DNA of 64,000 bases from NCBI RefSeq assembly GCF_041080675.1, contig NZ_CP163520.1, positions 2,976,001 through 3,040,000 on the forward strand, written 5' to 3'. Positions 17,886 to 26,800 of the stretch are shown piece by piece. A program made the position numbers and the translations under genes. The notes under the pieces are model-generated. The model ran no database searches. It was given only the letters and a program-made list of their open reading frames with translations, and was not told the origin of the DNA. The stretch is from Streptomyces sp. cg36 (GTDB lineage: Bacteria > Actinomycetota > Actinomycetes > Streptomycetales > Streptomycetaceae). Numbering within the stretch: position 1 is the first letter of the stretch; each line of letters begins with the position of its first letter.

Positions 17886-18533
17886 CTACTCCCCCTCGAT
17901 CAGATGGCGGGCGGTGGCGGGCAGCCGCCGCTCGTCGGCGGTGCCGAGCAGCCGGGCGGGGGCGGCGGCGAGCCAGGCGTTCTCGCCGAGCCACCAGTCT
18001 GCGGCGCCCCACGGGTCGCCGTCGGCCCCCAGGACGGCGTTGACCTCCAGGACGGTGAGCCACGGCAGGGCGCCCTCGGAGAACTGGAAGGCGGGCAGCA
18101 GCAGTCGGCCGCCCGCGCCGCGCAGCCGGATGAGCCCGGCCGCGTACGGGTCGCCGCCCGCGCGCCGTACGGTGTCGGCGTCCAGGGCGGGCTCGGCGAG
18201 CAGCCGGTCGCGGACCGCGCCCAGCACCGGCCCGGCCATCCGGTGGCCGTCCAGCAACAGTACGGCCAGGTCGTCGGCGCGAAAGCCCAGGTGGGTGACG
18301 TCGGGGCCGGGGGGCGCGGGCGCGAGGCGGCCCGGCCCGAAGCGGTCGGGCAGCTGTGCGGCCAGCACCTCGGCGGCCCGGCCGGCGAGGGCGGCGCGGT
18401 CGGCCGCGCCGGGTCCGGGCCCGCGCATCCGGCCGAGCAGGGCGGCCAGTTCGGCCCGGGCGTCCGGGGCGAGCCGGGGTTCGAGGGCGTCCCACTCGGC
18501 GGCGGCCGAGGCGAGTACGGCGTACGGATTCAT
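17886..18533 (-). CDS. Xre/MbcA/ParS-type antitoxin for the RES toxin
   Basis: The protein has 215 residues. The C-terminal part is typical of the DUF2384 toxin-binding domain paired with RES toxins: LLLPAFQFSEGALPW, VLEVNAVLGADGDPWGAADW, then NAWLAAAPARLLG. In MbcTA-type complexes this domain occludes the toxin active site. The N-terminal about 110 residues are helical and not clearly a helix-turn-helix, so autoregulation by DNA binding is uncertain. It overlaps the macro-domain gene by 4 bp (ATGA) and precedes the RES gene by 4 bp. Strict coupling with the toxin fits an antitoxin role. Confidence 0.78.
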   Translation of the reverse strand: MNPYAVLASAAAEWDALEPRLAPDARAELAALLGRMRGPGPGAADRAALAGRAAEVLAAQLPDRFGPGRLAPAPPGPDVTHLGFRADDLAVLLLDGHRMAGPVLGAVRDRLLAEPALDADTVRRAGGDPYAAGLIRLRGAGGRLLLPAFQFSEGALPWLTVLEVNAVLGADGDPWGAADWWLGENAWLAAAPARLLGTADERRLPATARHLIEGE

Positions 18534-19633
18534 GGTGTGGCGTCTCCCAGCAACCGCTCGATCAGATCGGCCCGTTCGGCCCGGCGGACCACCAGGTGCA
18601 GGTCCCAGCGGGCACCCCGGGCCAGTTCGGCCTCCACGGCCGTCCACACGGCCGCGAGGCTGTCGGCCGGGGCGAGCCCGCCGCGCCCGGCACCGAGCAG
18701 CGGCAGGCACAGGGAGGCGAGGGGCGGGTCGTGGTGTGCGGCCTCCTCGCCGAGCAGCGCGAACGCGCGGGCCACGGCCCGGGTGACGTCGGCGGGCAGC
18801 ACGTCGTAGTCGTTGGTCCCGGCCCGGGGCACGGCGACCGCCGCGTGGTAGATCCGGCGCACGCCCTGGCGCTCCAGGGCCCCGGCGCCGGTGGCGGCGA
18901 CCGTGCCGGGGGCGACGGTGCCGCCGGGGCGGCCGTACCGGGCGAGCCAGGCCCGCAACTCGTCGTGCACCCGGTCCTCGACGAGCCCGCCGGCCGGGTC
19001 GCGCAGGGCGCCCGCGCGGCGCAGCGAGGCGGCGACGGAGGACTTGTAGGGCTCGGGGAGCGCGAGGTAGGTGTTGGAGGGCGACACCACCACGTCCACG
19101 TCCCGCAGCAGGTCGGCGGGGTGGACGTGGACGGTGACGCGGGCGCCGCGCACCCGCAGCCGCCGGTGCGCGGCCACCAGGTGCGGCCGGGCGGGCGGGG
19201 TGGGGCCGGGGCCGCCGGGGGCATCCCGTACGGCCGTTCGGGCCACCGGTGCCATCCGGACGATCTGTTCGGCGACCTCGCCGAGCACCATCAGCTCATG
19301 ATGCTTGCGGAAGCGCTCGACGCTGATGCCGTAGACCTGGGCCGCGCGCTTGCGGCGGTCGGCGGCGGGCCAGTCGCGGGTGCCCTGGGCCAGGCCCAGG
19401 CTGAACTCGGCGGCCTCCTGGAGGGTGCCGCCGCCGATGCGGGTGACGGCGAGCCGCAGCAGCCGCTCGACGGCGGGGAAGTGCGGTGCCCCTTGGGCGG
19501 CCTCCCCCAGGCCGTCCGCGATCCGTTCGAGAGCCGGTACCCGCAGCTCCCGCAGTCGGACGACACCGGCCCGCCGCACTTCCCTCACCTCCGCGAGGAC
19601 CACCCCGTGGTCGGGCAGTGGAGTGTGCGGCAT
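18530..19633 (-). CDS. macro-domain (ADP-ribose-binding) protein
   Basis: This 367-residue protein has two parts. Residues about 1-170 are helical, with [20 protein letters not shown], a segment type I recall at the N-terminus of other actinobacterial conflict-type proteins (low certainty). Residues about 175-360 form a macro domain: [14 protein letters not shown] with Asn187, GTNDYDVLP, and [13 protein letters not shown]. Macro domains bind or hydrolyse ADP-ribose, ADP-ribose-1''-phosphate or ADP-ribosyl groups. It is the first gene of the operon with the antitoxin, RES toxin and CHAT protease, overlapping the antitoxin gene by 4 bp. A role in sensing or removing the toxin product is an attractive inference. 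Confidence 0.83.
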   Translation of the reverse strand: MPHTPLPDHGVVLAEVREVRRAGVVRLRELRVPALERIADGLGEAAQGAPHFPAVERLLRLAVTRIGGGTLQEAAEFSLGLAQGTRDWPAADRRKRAAQVYGISVERFRKHHELMVLGEVAEQIVRMAPVARTAVRDAPGGPGPTPPARPHLVAAHRRLRVRGARVTVHVHPADLLRDVDVVVSPSNTYLALPEPYKSSVAASLRRAGALRDPAGGLVEDRVHDELRAWLARYGRPGGTVAPGTVAATGAGALERQGVRRIYHAAVAVPRAGTNDYDVLPADVTRAVARAFALLGEEAAHHDPPLASLCLPLLGAGRGGLAPADSLAAVWTAVEAELARGARWDLHLVVRRAERADLIERLLGDATP

Positions 19634-19920
19634 GGCGCACAGGTTCTCACCGCGCGCGCAGGCATCACAAGCCCGATCCGGTCCCCGGCTTTCCATGGTC
19701 CCGCACGGGCCGGTCGGGGCCGGGGCGGGAGCGGGTCGAAGACGGGGCGCGGAAGGCCCCGATTCCCTTGCCCGCAAACGTTCTTGACGCGATCCGGTCG
19801 CCGCGGGGCGCCCCCGCCGCCCACCTTCTTGACGGATACATGCCAGACAATCAGGATGCGCACCACAGCAACGTCGCCATGAACACCCCCACCTCCGGAA
19901 CCCCCACCCCAGGAGCATTC

Positions 19921-21291
19921 ATGCGACTTTCCACGCGCGGCCCCGGCGCGGCCCGCGGCGCCAGACGCTCGGCCGGGCTCGCCGCCCTGCTCGCCATGGC
20001 CCTCGCCGCGCCCCTGTCCGCCCACGCCACCGCGTCCCCGGGGCCCTCGCCCCGCGAACGCGCCGACGTCGCCGCCGACGAGGCCACCACGCAGTACGAG
20101 ATCCACGGCCCCGCCACCGCGGCGGCGCGCACCGTCATCGCCGCCACCGGCGTCTCCGTCGACGAGGTGCACGCGCGTTCCGTCGTGGTCAGCGCGGACG
20201 CGGGGCAGGCCAAACGGCTGCGGACGCTCGGCTACACGCTCAAGGCGCTGCCCGGTCCCCCGGACCGCGCCAACGGCGCCAAGGCCCAGCCGTTCGACTT
20301 CCCGCCCGCCGACTCGGGCTACCACAACTACGCCGAGATGACGTCGGAGATCGACCAGCGGCTCGCCCAGTACCCCTCGATCATGAGCAAGCGCGTGATC
20401 GGCAAGTCGTACCAGGGCCGGGACATCGTCGCCATCAAGATCAGCGACAACGTCCAGACCGACGAGAACGAGCCGGAGGTGCTGTTCACCTTCCACCAGC
20501 ACGCGCGCGAGCACCTGACGGTGGAGATGGCGCTCTACCTGCTGCGCGAGTTCGGCGCGGGCTACGGCAAGGACTCCCGGATCACCAACATGGTGAACAA
20601 CCGGGAGATCTGGATCGTGCCGGACCTCAACCCGGACGGCGGCGAGTACGACATCGCGACCGGCTCGTACCGCAGCTGGCGCAAGAACCGGCAGCCCAAC
20701 TCCGGTTCGTCGTACGTCGGTACGGACCTGAACCGCAACTGGAACTACAAGTGGGGCTGCTGCGGCGGCTCCTCCTCCAGCAAGAGCTCCGAGACGTACC
20801 GCGGCTCGGCCGGCGAGTCCGCGCCCGAGGTGAAGGTCGTCGCCGACTTCGCGCGCAGCCGGGTGGTCAACGGCAAGCAGCAGATCACGGCGGGCATCGA
20901 CTTCCACACCTACAGCCAGCTGGTGCTGTGGCCGTTCGGCTTCACCTACAACGACACGGCGCCGGGCCTCACCCAGGACGACCACGACGCGTTCGCCACG
21001 GTGGGGCGGAAGATGGCCGCCAGCAACGGGTACACGCCGGAGCAGTCCAGCGACCTGTACATCACCGACGGCACCATCGACGACTACCTCTGGGGCACCC
21101 AGAAGATCTTCGACTTCACCTTCGAGATGTACCCCGGCGAGTCGGGGGCGGGCGGCGGTTTCTACCCGCCGGACGAAATCATCGAACGCGAGACGTCCCG
21201 GAACCGGGACGCGGTGCTGCAGCTGCTGGAGAACGCGGACTGCATGTACCGGTCCATCGGGAAGGAGGCGCAGTACTGCACGGGGACGTGA
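19921..21291 (+). CDS. secreted M14 zinc carboxypeptidase
   Basis: The protein has 456 residues, with a signal peptide (about 1-37, ending near AHATA), a propeptide, and a carboxypeptidase A/T-like domain. The zinc site is QHAREH (HxxE) with the second His in [10 protein letters not shown]; the catalytic Glu is in FDFTFEMYP. Arg and Asn of the substrate pocket are in [15 protein letters not shown]. It removes C-terminal residues from peptides outside the cell. The ATG follows AGGAG. It reads away from the macro gene across a 287-bp gap (19634-19920), in which I see no other gene. A hairpin follows the stop. Confidence 0.92.
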   Translation: MRLSTRGPGAARGARRSAGLAALLAMALAAPLSAHATASPGPSPRERADVAADEATTQYEIHGPATAAARTVIAATGVSVDEVHARSVVVSADAGQAKRLRTLGYTLKALPGPPDRANGAKAQPFDFPPADSGYHNYAEMTSEIDQRLAQYPSIMSKRVIGKSYQGRDIVAIKISDNVQTDENEPEVLFTFHQHAREHLTVEMALYLLREFGAGYGKDSRITNMVNNREIWIVPDLNPDGGEYDIATGSYRSWRKNRQPNSGSSYVGTDLNRNWNYKWGCCGGSSSSKSSETYRGSAGESAPEVKVVADFARSRVVNGKQQITAGIDFHTYSQLVLWPFGFTYNDTAPGLTQDDHDAFATVGRKMAASNGYTPEQSSDLYITDGTIDDYLWGTQKIFDFTFEMYPGESGAGGGFYPPDEIIERETSRNRDAVLQLLENADCMYRSIGKEAQYCTGT

Positions 21292-21310
21292 GGAATCGAC
21301 CGCGACGAAT

Positions 21311-21349
21311 GGCCCCGGCCGACACGCGAGGAGCATGCCGACCGGGGCC
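21311..21349 (+). terminator. hairpin after M14 carboxypeptidase
   Basis: GGCCCCGG at 21311-21318 pairs with CCGGGGCC at 21342-21349, across a 23-base loop that can pair further. It starts 19 bases after the stop and is the likely terminator. Confidence 0.6.
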
Positions 21350-21354
21350 GTACG

Positions 21355-21489
21355 CCAGGTGCGGGCTTGCTCGCACTGACAGTGCTGGCACACATAGCCC
21401 GTGCGCGGTAACAGCTTCATGGCGTCGCGGTCCTTGTAGGTCCGGCACAGCCATGACAGTTCGGAGTTCTCCGGGAGGTCGCGTTTCAC
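21355..21489 (-). other. coding-like fragment with CxxC, no proper end
   Basis: Read leftwards from a GTG at 21489, 45 codons give a natural-looking sequence starting MKRDLPENSELSWLC and containing CQHCQCE. It has high third-position G/C and one TTA codon. The frame has no stop before it runs antisense into the carboxypeptidase gene, so it is probably a remnant or the start of a truncated gene. The two CxxC-like pairs suggest a small zinc-binding protein. No family is recognised. With 21292-21598 this is the only content I see in that gap besides the hairpin. Confidence 0.35.
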
Positions 21490-21598
21490 AAACCTGGGGG
21501 CCGTCGCGCGCGGGCTGGGGCGCCGAGTGAGTACGCGACGGTTCGCCCCGTGCGGGATGCCTCCAGCTCCCAGCCAATTGCGACTGATTGCGTGTGGA

Positions 21599-22441
21599 TT
21601 ACACGAGCGAGTCACGTGCCTTGACGATCAGCGCACGGGCCTTCTGGCCGTAGACCGCCATATCGGCCAGCATGGCGAACGTGTCCGCGTACATGCTTAC
21701 CTCGCTGGGCTGCGTCAGCGTCAGGTGCCCGGAGACAAGCTCCACGTTGACCTGAGCCGTGTCGAACATCCAGAACCCCTCCACCGGCATGCGGGTCCGA
21801 CCAAGACGGGTAGGGACCACCCCCACGCTGATGTTGGGCAACGCACCGACCGTGAGCAGGCGCTCAAGCTGCTCAGCTTGGGTGTCGGCATCCCCGAGCC
21901 CGTTGCTCAACACGGACTCCTCGACCAGGAACGCAAAGCGGCGAGGAGCATCATGGAGCACACGCTGCCGCTCCATGCGGACAGCCACGGCGTCCGCCAC
22001 ATCATCGACCGATACCCGGCGACGCTGAACTGCGCGCAGTACATCGGCCGTATACCCGTGGGTCTGGAGCAAGCCGGGCACGAACCACGAGGAGTAGGCG
22101 CGGAACCGGCGCGTACGCTCGAACAGGGGCAGAACGGCCTCCTGCGCCCGTCGCAGCCCCGCCCGCTCCATGCGGCGCCACTCCACCCACATACCCTCGA
22201 CGGCCCGCAGAGAGGCAATCAGGTCCGCCGTCTGGTCCTCGGCGCCGCACGCCCGACACCATGCCCGAATGTCGTCCTCACCGGGCTTCTGCCTCCCCGT
22301 CGCGATCCGAGAGACCTTGGACGGGTACCAGCCGCAGCGAGCGGCTACCTCCTTGCCCTCAAGCCCGGAGTCCTTGACCAACTCGCGCAGGCGGTCGGCA
22401 AGGAGCTGCCGGGCTTGCCGAACGCTGCTTGACTCGGGCAC
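21599..22441 (-). CDS. Xre-family regulator with DUF5753 C-terminus
   Basis: This 280-residue protein has a helix-turn-helix near residues 15-65 (LEGKEVAARCGWYPSKVSRI) and a DUF5753 domain (EAVLPLFERTRRFRAYSSWF, VPGLLQTHGYTADVLR). Such regulators are abundant in Streptomyces and usually pair with DUF397 or DUF6879 proteins in signalling modules. The GTG at 22441 shares one base with the stop of the DUF6879 gene (TAGTG), which decides the start over an in-frame site 42 bp upstream. The last codons and downstream bases reappear inverted at 23.4 kb. Confidence 0.85.
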   Translation of the reverse strand: MPESSSVRQARQLLADRLRELVKDSGLEGKEVAARCGWYPSKVSRIATGRQKPGEDDIRAWCRACGAEDQTADLIASLRAVEGMWVEWRRMERAGLRRAQEAVLPLFERTRRFRAYSSWFVPGLLQTHGYTADVLRAVQRRRVSVDDVADAVAVRMERQRVLHDAPRRFAFLVEESVLSNGLGDADTQAEQLERLLTVGALPNISVGVVPTRLGRTRMPVEGFWMFDTAQVNVELVSGHLTLTQPSEVSMYADTFAMLADMAVYGQKARALIVKARDSLV

Positions 22442-22959
22442 TAGACCGGCTTGTACCTCTCGTGCGGCGTAGCCCGCTGCCACACCAGCTCAAAGGCAGA
22501 TGACACAAGTTGCATGGTTTCCGGGTCGGTTCTCCGCTCCCGGTCAACGACCTCTCCGACTCCAGAGAAGTAGGTGAACAGGACTGTTTCCCCGTCGAAC
22601 ATCCACAGGTCGGTACCCGGCAGGGCGATGTCAGCCGCCTTGCGCCGGGGCAGCCAGCGCACCAGCTCGCCGGCCGCCACGTTGGCGAACGTCATGTCGT
22701 GCTCATACCGGATGTAGTCCGTCACAGGCTCCGAGACGATCCGGGCCCGCCGCATGACCACGCCGCGCGCCGTCGTCTCCTGCACCAGGTCGTGCCACGT
22801 CCCCCACCAGTCGGGCAGCTTCGCCGGGTCGCCGTTGTACCGGTGGCCGGCGCGCCAGCGGGCGAACTCCGGATCGTCCGGGGTGTAGCTGTCGCGCATC
22901 TCCAGATGAACGGCGGAGTGCTGAGCCTGGGCGATCCCTTCACGAACGGGGTACTTCAC
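22441..22959 (-). CDS. DUF6879 family protein
   Basis: This 172-residue protein contains AVHLEMRDSYTPDDPEFARW and IRYEHDMTFANVAAGELVRW with LPGTDLWMFDGE, the usual signature of DUF6879 proteins. They commonly sit directly upstream of Xre/DUF5753 regulators in Streptomyces; the molecular role is unknown but is presumed to be signalling with the regulator. It overlaps the upstream 87-codon gene by 20 bp and the regulator by 1 bp, so the three genes form one operon. No membrane segment or signal peptide. Confidence 0.8.
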   Translation of the reverse strand: MKYPVREGIAQAQHSAVHLEMRDSYTPDDPEFARWRAGHRYNGDPAKLPDWWGTWHDLVQETTARGVVMRRARIVSEPVTDYIRYEHDMTFANVAAGELVRWLPRRKAADIALPGTDLWMFDGETVLFTYFSGVGEVVDRERRTDPETMQLVSSAFELVWQRATPHERYKPV

Positions 22960-23203
22960 CGTTGCCTTCCTCCGGTCGCGGGATGTACTTCAACATCACC
23001 CCGGGCAGACGGATGATTGTCTCGTGGTCCGGAACGTCCGTGCTGTGCCCGGGAATTGAACCGACCTCCTGGCACCCCTTCACCTCCTCCTCGGTGGCCC
23101 GGTACGACTGGATCAGCAGATCCCCGCTTTCCTCGTCCAGCCAGATCGTCGGCGAGTCATCAACGGGGGTGTTCGGGATGATCCCAAGGAATCTCAGCTT
23201 CAT
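22940..23203 (-). CDS. small conserved hypothetical, first gene of Xre operon
   Basis: The protein has 87 residues, beginning MKLRFLGIIPNTPVDDSPTI and containing WLDEESGDLLIQSYRATEEE and HETIIRLPGVMLKYIP. It is acidic and probably an all-beta fold. A strong AGGAGG lies 7 bases before the ATG. Small proteins like this are often first in the DUF6879-Xre operons of Streptomyces. Function unknown. Confidence 0.7.
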   Translation of the reverse strand: MKLRFLGIIPNTPVDDSPTIWLDEESGDLLIQSYRATEEEVKGCQEVGSIPGHSTDVPDHETIIRLPGVMLKYIPRPEEGNGEVPRS

Positions 23204-23341
23204 GTCCGCCCTCCTGCGTCGATCCGATTGCGGCCGATCGCTGGAGCGTCACCCTTGCGGATGGCCAGCGCAAGAGGGCGTACCCGCAAGGCACTTGGGA
23301 CAGCACCCTGCCCCCACTTGCTGATGCAGCGAGCGAGTTGA

Positions 23342-23434
23342 ATTCCGTACTGGCTTGCGATGGTCGCCGATCCGTTCTTGACCGTCGACGGGGCCCGTGC
23401 GTTGATCCTCAAAGCTCGGGATGCGCTCGCGTAA
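23342..23434 (+). pseudogene. C-terminal remnant of an Xre/DUF5753 regulator
   Basis: Thirty codons read IPYWLAMVADPFLTVDGARA then LILKARDALA and a TAA stop. They align with the intact regulator's C-terminus (YGQKARALIVKARDSLV), and the bases after the stop align too. An in-frame TGA lies directly before this stretch and no helix-turn-helix part is visible, so this is a decayed second regulator on the opposite strand. The intact copy is 1.8 kb away in inverted orientation. Confidence 0.6.
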
Positions 23435-23439
23435 TTCGC

Positions 23440-23467
23440 GCGCAATCAGGCGCAATCCGCTGCGATC
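23440..23467. promoter_or_regulatory. three 10-bp-spaced direct repeats, probable operator
   Basis: GCGCAATC (23440-23447), GCGCAATC (23450-23457) and CTGCGATC (23460-23467) repeat once per helical turn. A candidate -10 element TAGCGT lies about 25 bp downstream, before the small peptide gene. Helically phased repeats are typical of cooperative binding. A degenerate copy, CGCAATCAGTCGCAATT, lies just after the intact Xre gene on the other strand. The likely binder is an Xre regulator (inference). Confidence 0.5.
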
Positions 23468-23529
23468 TGGGGTCCCGCCCTCCCTAGCGTGGTCACCGTC
23501 GGACCGTACGAGGGGATGGGGACAGGACG

Positions 23530-23727
23530 ATGGCCAACTCACAAATGTACCCAGAACCGGCCGTTGCGTCTGTCGCGACGGCAGCAACCGCCGCGCAGTG
23601 CGACTCGGGCTGTGGACGTCCGTACGGGTCCGCGGGCGGCAACGGTGATGCCGGCGACGACAGTGACGGAGGCGGCGGCAATCCGTCGACCGGCGACAGC
23701 GACGACGGGCGCGACTACCACCACTAG
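23530..23727 (+). CDS. small Asp/Ser/Gly-rich peptide, candidate RiPP precursor
   Basis: The peptide has 65 residues. It begins MANSQMYPEPAVASVATAAT, holds Cys24 and Cys28 in AQCDSGCGRPYG, and ends with a Gly/Asp/Ser-rich tail and DYHH. The N-terminal third looks like a leader and the tail like a modifiable core, but no known RiPP class motif is recognised. A GGGGACAGGA ribosome-binding region precedes the ATG. A kinase-fold gene starts 65 bp downstream behind a hairpin. Base composition fits coding, but expression is unproven and it could be a small acidic protein of another kind. Confidence 0.5.
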   Translation: MANSQMYPEPAVASVATAATAAQCDSGCGRPYGSAGGNGDAGDDSDGGGGNPSTGDSDDGRDYHH

Positions 23728-23740
23728 TCTCGGCTGATCC

Positions 23741-23772
23741 GGGGGCCGGCCTCTCCCCAGGGGTCGGCCCCC
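23741..23772 (+). terminator. hairpin between peptide and kinase genes
   Basis: GGGGGCCGGCC (23741-23751) pairs with GGTCGGCCCCC (23762-23772) with one mismatch and a short loop. It sits 13 bases after the peptide stop and just before the kinase ribosome-binding site. It may act as an attenuator that makes the peptide more abundant than the kinase, as in precursor/enzyme operons. Confidence 0.6.
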
Positions 23773-23792
23773 GCCGGGGAGAGGACACGTCG

Positions 23793-24623
23793 ATGACCAG
23801 CCAGGGCCCGTACGGCATCCCCGACCATGTGCGGCGGGCCGTGGCGCCCGTGTCGCGGCGGCTCGTGCTGGACCGGCGCGGTTCGACCGTGTGGGACGTG
23901 CAGGCGGCTGCCGGTCGTGTCGCGATCAAGCTGGGCTATCCGAGCCGGACGCACGCGTGGACGGCGTCGGCGCCCGCCCGCGAGGGGGTGATCCTGCGGG
24001 CGCTCGGCGCCGCAGGGGTCACCTACGGCACCTGGGAGCACGGGACGTGGAACGTGCAGCCGTGGCACCCGGGGACCGATCTGCAGCAGCGCTGGGAACC
24101 GCACAGGACTCGTGAGAACGTCTCGCGCCCTCCCGTGTTGGACGCCCTTGCGTGTGCGCGAGCCCTCGCCGAGCTGCACGACAAAGGGTTGACTCACGGC
24201 GACGTACAACCCGCCCACTTCATCGTGAGTGGCGAGCCGGCGAGGGCGACCCTGATCGACCTAGCCCTAGCCCGCGGTATCAAGGTCCCCGAGCAATTCG
24301 ACTTCCCGTACCGGGGGTGTCTCGTCCACTACGAAAGCCCTGAAATCTCCCGCCGAGTGCTGGAAGGCGGCGAGGCGGTTCCTACGCGGGAAGCGGATGT
24401 GTACGCGCTCGGGGCAACTCTGTTCATGGCGGCAACCGGATGGCGCCACGTCGAGTACCCCGACGACGCGCCCCGGCCCGTGCAGCGGCGGGCGGTCGTG
24501 AACGGCACGCACCGCCCCGTGAACGTCGCGGGCACACTTGGAGCGCTGATCAGCGACATGCTGAGGTACCACGCGGACGACCGCCCCACGATGCACGAGG
24601 TCTGCAAGGCCCTGGAACAATAA
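23793..24623 (+). CDS. protein-kinase-fold protein
   Basis: This 276-residue protein has the kinase fold: VAIKLGYP for the ATP lysine, LTHGDVQPAHFIV as catalytic loop (HGD in place of HRD), TLIDLALARG in place of DFG, and a C-lobe ending in DRPTMHEVCKALEQ. The glycine loop is poorly conserved. There are no transmembrane or sensor domains. The ATG follows GGAGAGG. It is downstream of the small peptide and may modify it, for instance by phosphorylating Ser (inference). It could instead be a pseudokinase or a small-molecule kinase. Confidence 0.75.
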   Translation: MTSQGPYGIPDHVRRAVAPVSRRLVLDRRGSTVWDVQAAAGRVAIKLGYPSRTHAWTASAPAREGVILRALGAAGVTYGTWEHGTWNVQPWHPGTDLQQRWEPHRTRENVSRPPVLDALACARALAELHDKGLTHGDVQPAHFIVSGEPARATLIDLALARGIKVPEQFDFPYRGCLVHYESPEISRRVLEGGEAVPTREADVYALGATLFMAATGWRHVEYPDDAPRPVQRRAVVNGTHRPVNVAGTLGALISDMLRYHADDRPTMHEVCKALEQ

Positions 24624-24672
24624 GCGGCGTAGGAAGTCCGCGACCAGCCCCGCCCGTCGCCGTTCCCCCGCA

Positions 24673-24693
24673 GCCGGGGCCTTCGGCCCCGGC
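24673..24693. terminator. bidirectional hairpin with TTC loop
   Basis: GCCGGGGCC-TTC-GGCCCCGGC is a perfect 9-bp stem between the rightward kinase gene and the leftward permease gene. It can end transcription from both sides. Confidence 0.75.
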
Positions 24694-24694
24694 A

Positions 24695-24772
24695 CCCCGT
24701 CTTCGTCTGCGGACCGTGCCCGCCGCTCGCGCAGTTCCCCGCGCCCCTGGGTACCCAGGGGCGCGAGGGCCG
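24695..24772 (-). repeat. streptomycete GC-rich intergenic repeat, one copy
   Basis: One copy of the window's dispersed element, here as CGCGCAGTTCCCCGCGCCCC preceded by CGTCTGCGGACCGTGCCC. It lies between the kinase terminator and the end of the permease gene. The other copies are near 27.9, 38, 40.3, 51.2 and 60.8 kb. Confidence 0.75.
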
Positions 24773-24774
24773 GG

Positions 24775-26253
<1,479 letters not shown>

Positions 26254-26386
26254 TCGGCAACTCCGGTGGGTCGCAGGGGCTGTTCCGGGGCGTGGGGGAC
26301 CGCGGGGCGGCGCCCCGGCGGTCCGGGGCGCCGCTCCGTGCGGCCTGTCGAGCGGTGGTACGAGTCGCACTAACGGCATGGCGGGA

Positions 26387-26800
26387 TCAGGCGTCGAGCA
26401 CCGCGAGGGCGTCGATCTCGATGAGCAGTCCCGCGGGCAGTCCGACGTAGACGGTGGTGCGGGCCGAGGCGGGGGCCTTCAGGCCCTGCTCCTCGAAGTA
26501 GGCGTTGTAGATCTCGTTCATCTCCGCGAAGTGGTCGACGTCGGTGAGGTAGACGCGCGTCATCATCACGTCGTCCCAGCTCGCGCCGCCCTCCTCCAGG
26601 ATCGCCTTGACGTTGGCGAAGGTCTGGAGGGTCTGCTCGCGCAGGGTGGGCCCGGCGACGGTCGGGGCCCGGCCCTCGACGGCGGGCAGGAAGCCGACCT
26701 GTCCGGCGACCTGGAGGATGTTGCCCTTGCGCACGCCGTGCGAGAACTTGGCGGGCGGGGTGGTGTGGGTGGCGGGGGTGAGGGCGACCTTCTCGGTCAT
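26387..26800 (-). CDS. RidA family imine/enamine deaminase
   Basis: This 137-residue protein has the YjgF/RidA fold with the conserved ASARTTVYVGLPAGLLIEID, including the carboxylate-binding Arg and the late Glu. RidA proteins hydrolyse reactive 2-aminoacrylate and related imines that PLP enzymes release from amino acids. That suits the D-amino-acid deaminase encoded divergently. Its ATG overlaps the IclR gene stop (ATGA), so they are co-translated. Confidence 0.9.
   Translation of the reverse strand: MTEKVALTPATHTTPPAKFSHGVRKGNILQVAGQVGFLPAVEGRAPTVAGPTLREQTLQTFANVKAILEEGGASWDDVMMTRVYLTDVDHFAEMNEIYNAYFEEQGLKAPASARTTVYVGLPAGLLIEIDALAVLDA

Noticed and set aside
23200..23445. 81-residue leftward frame overlapping the start of the 87-residue gene
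   Set aside because: It lies antisense to the regulator remnant and the phased repeats, has no good ribosome-binding site, and its composition looks like a shadow of the decayed gene.
24673..24693. Possible riboswitch or small RNA
   Set aside because: It is a simple perfect hairpin between convergent genes and needs no more than a terminator function.
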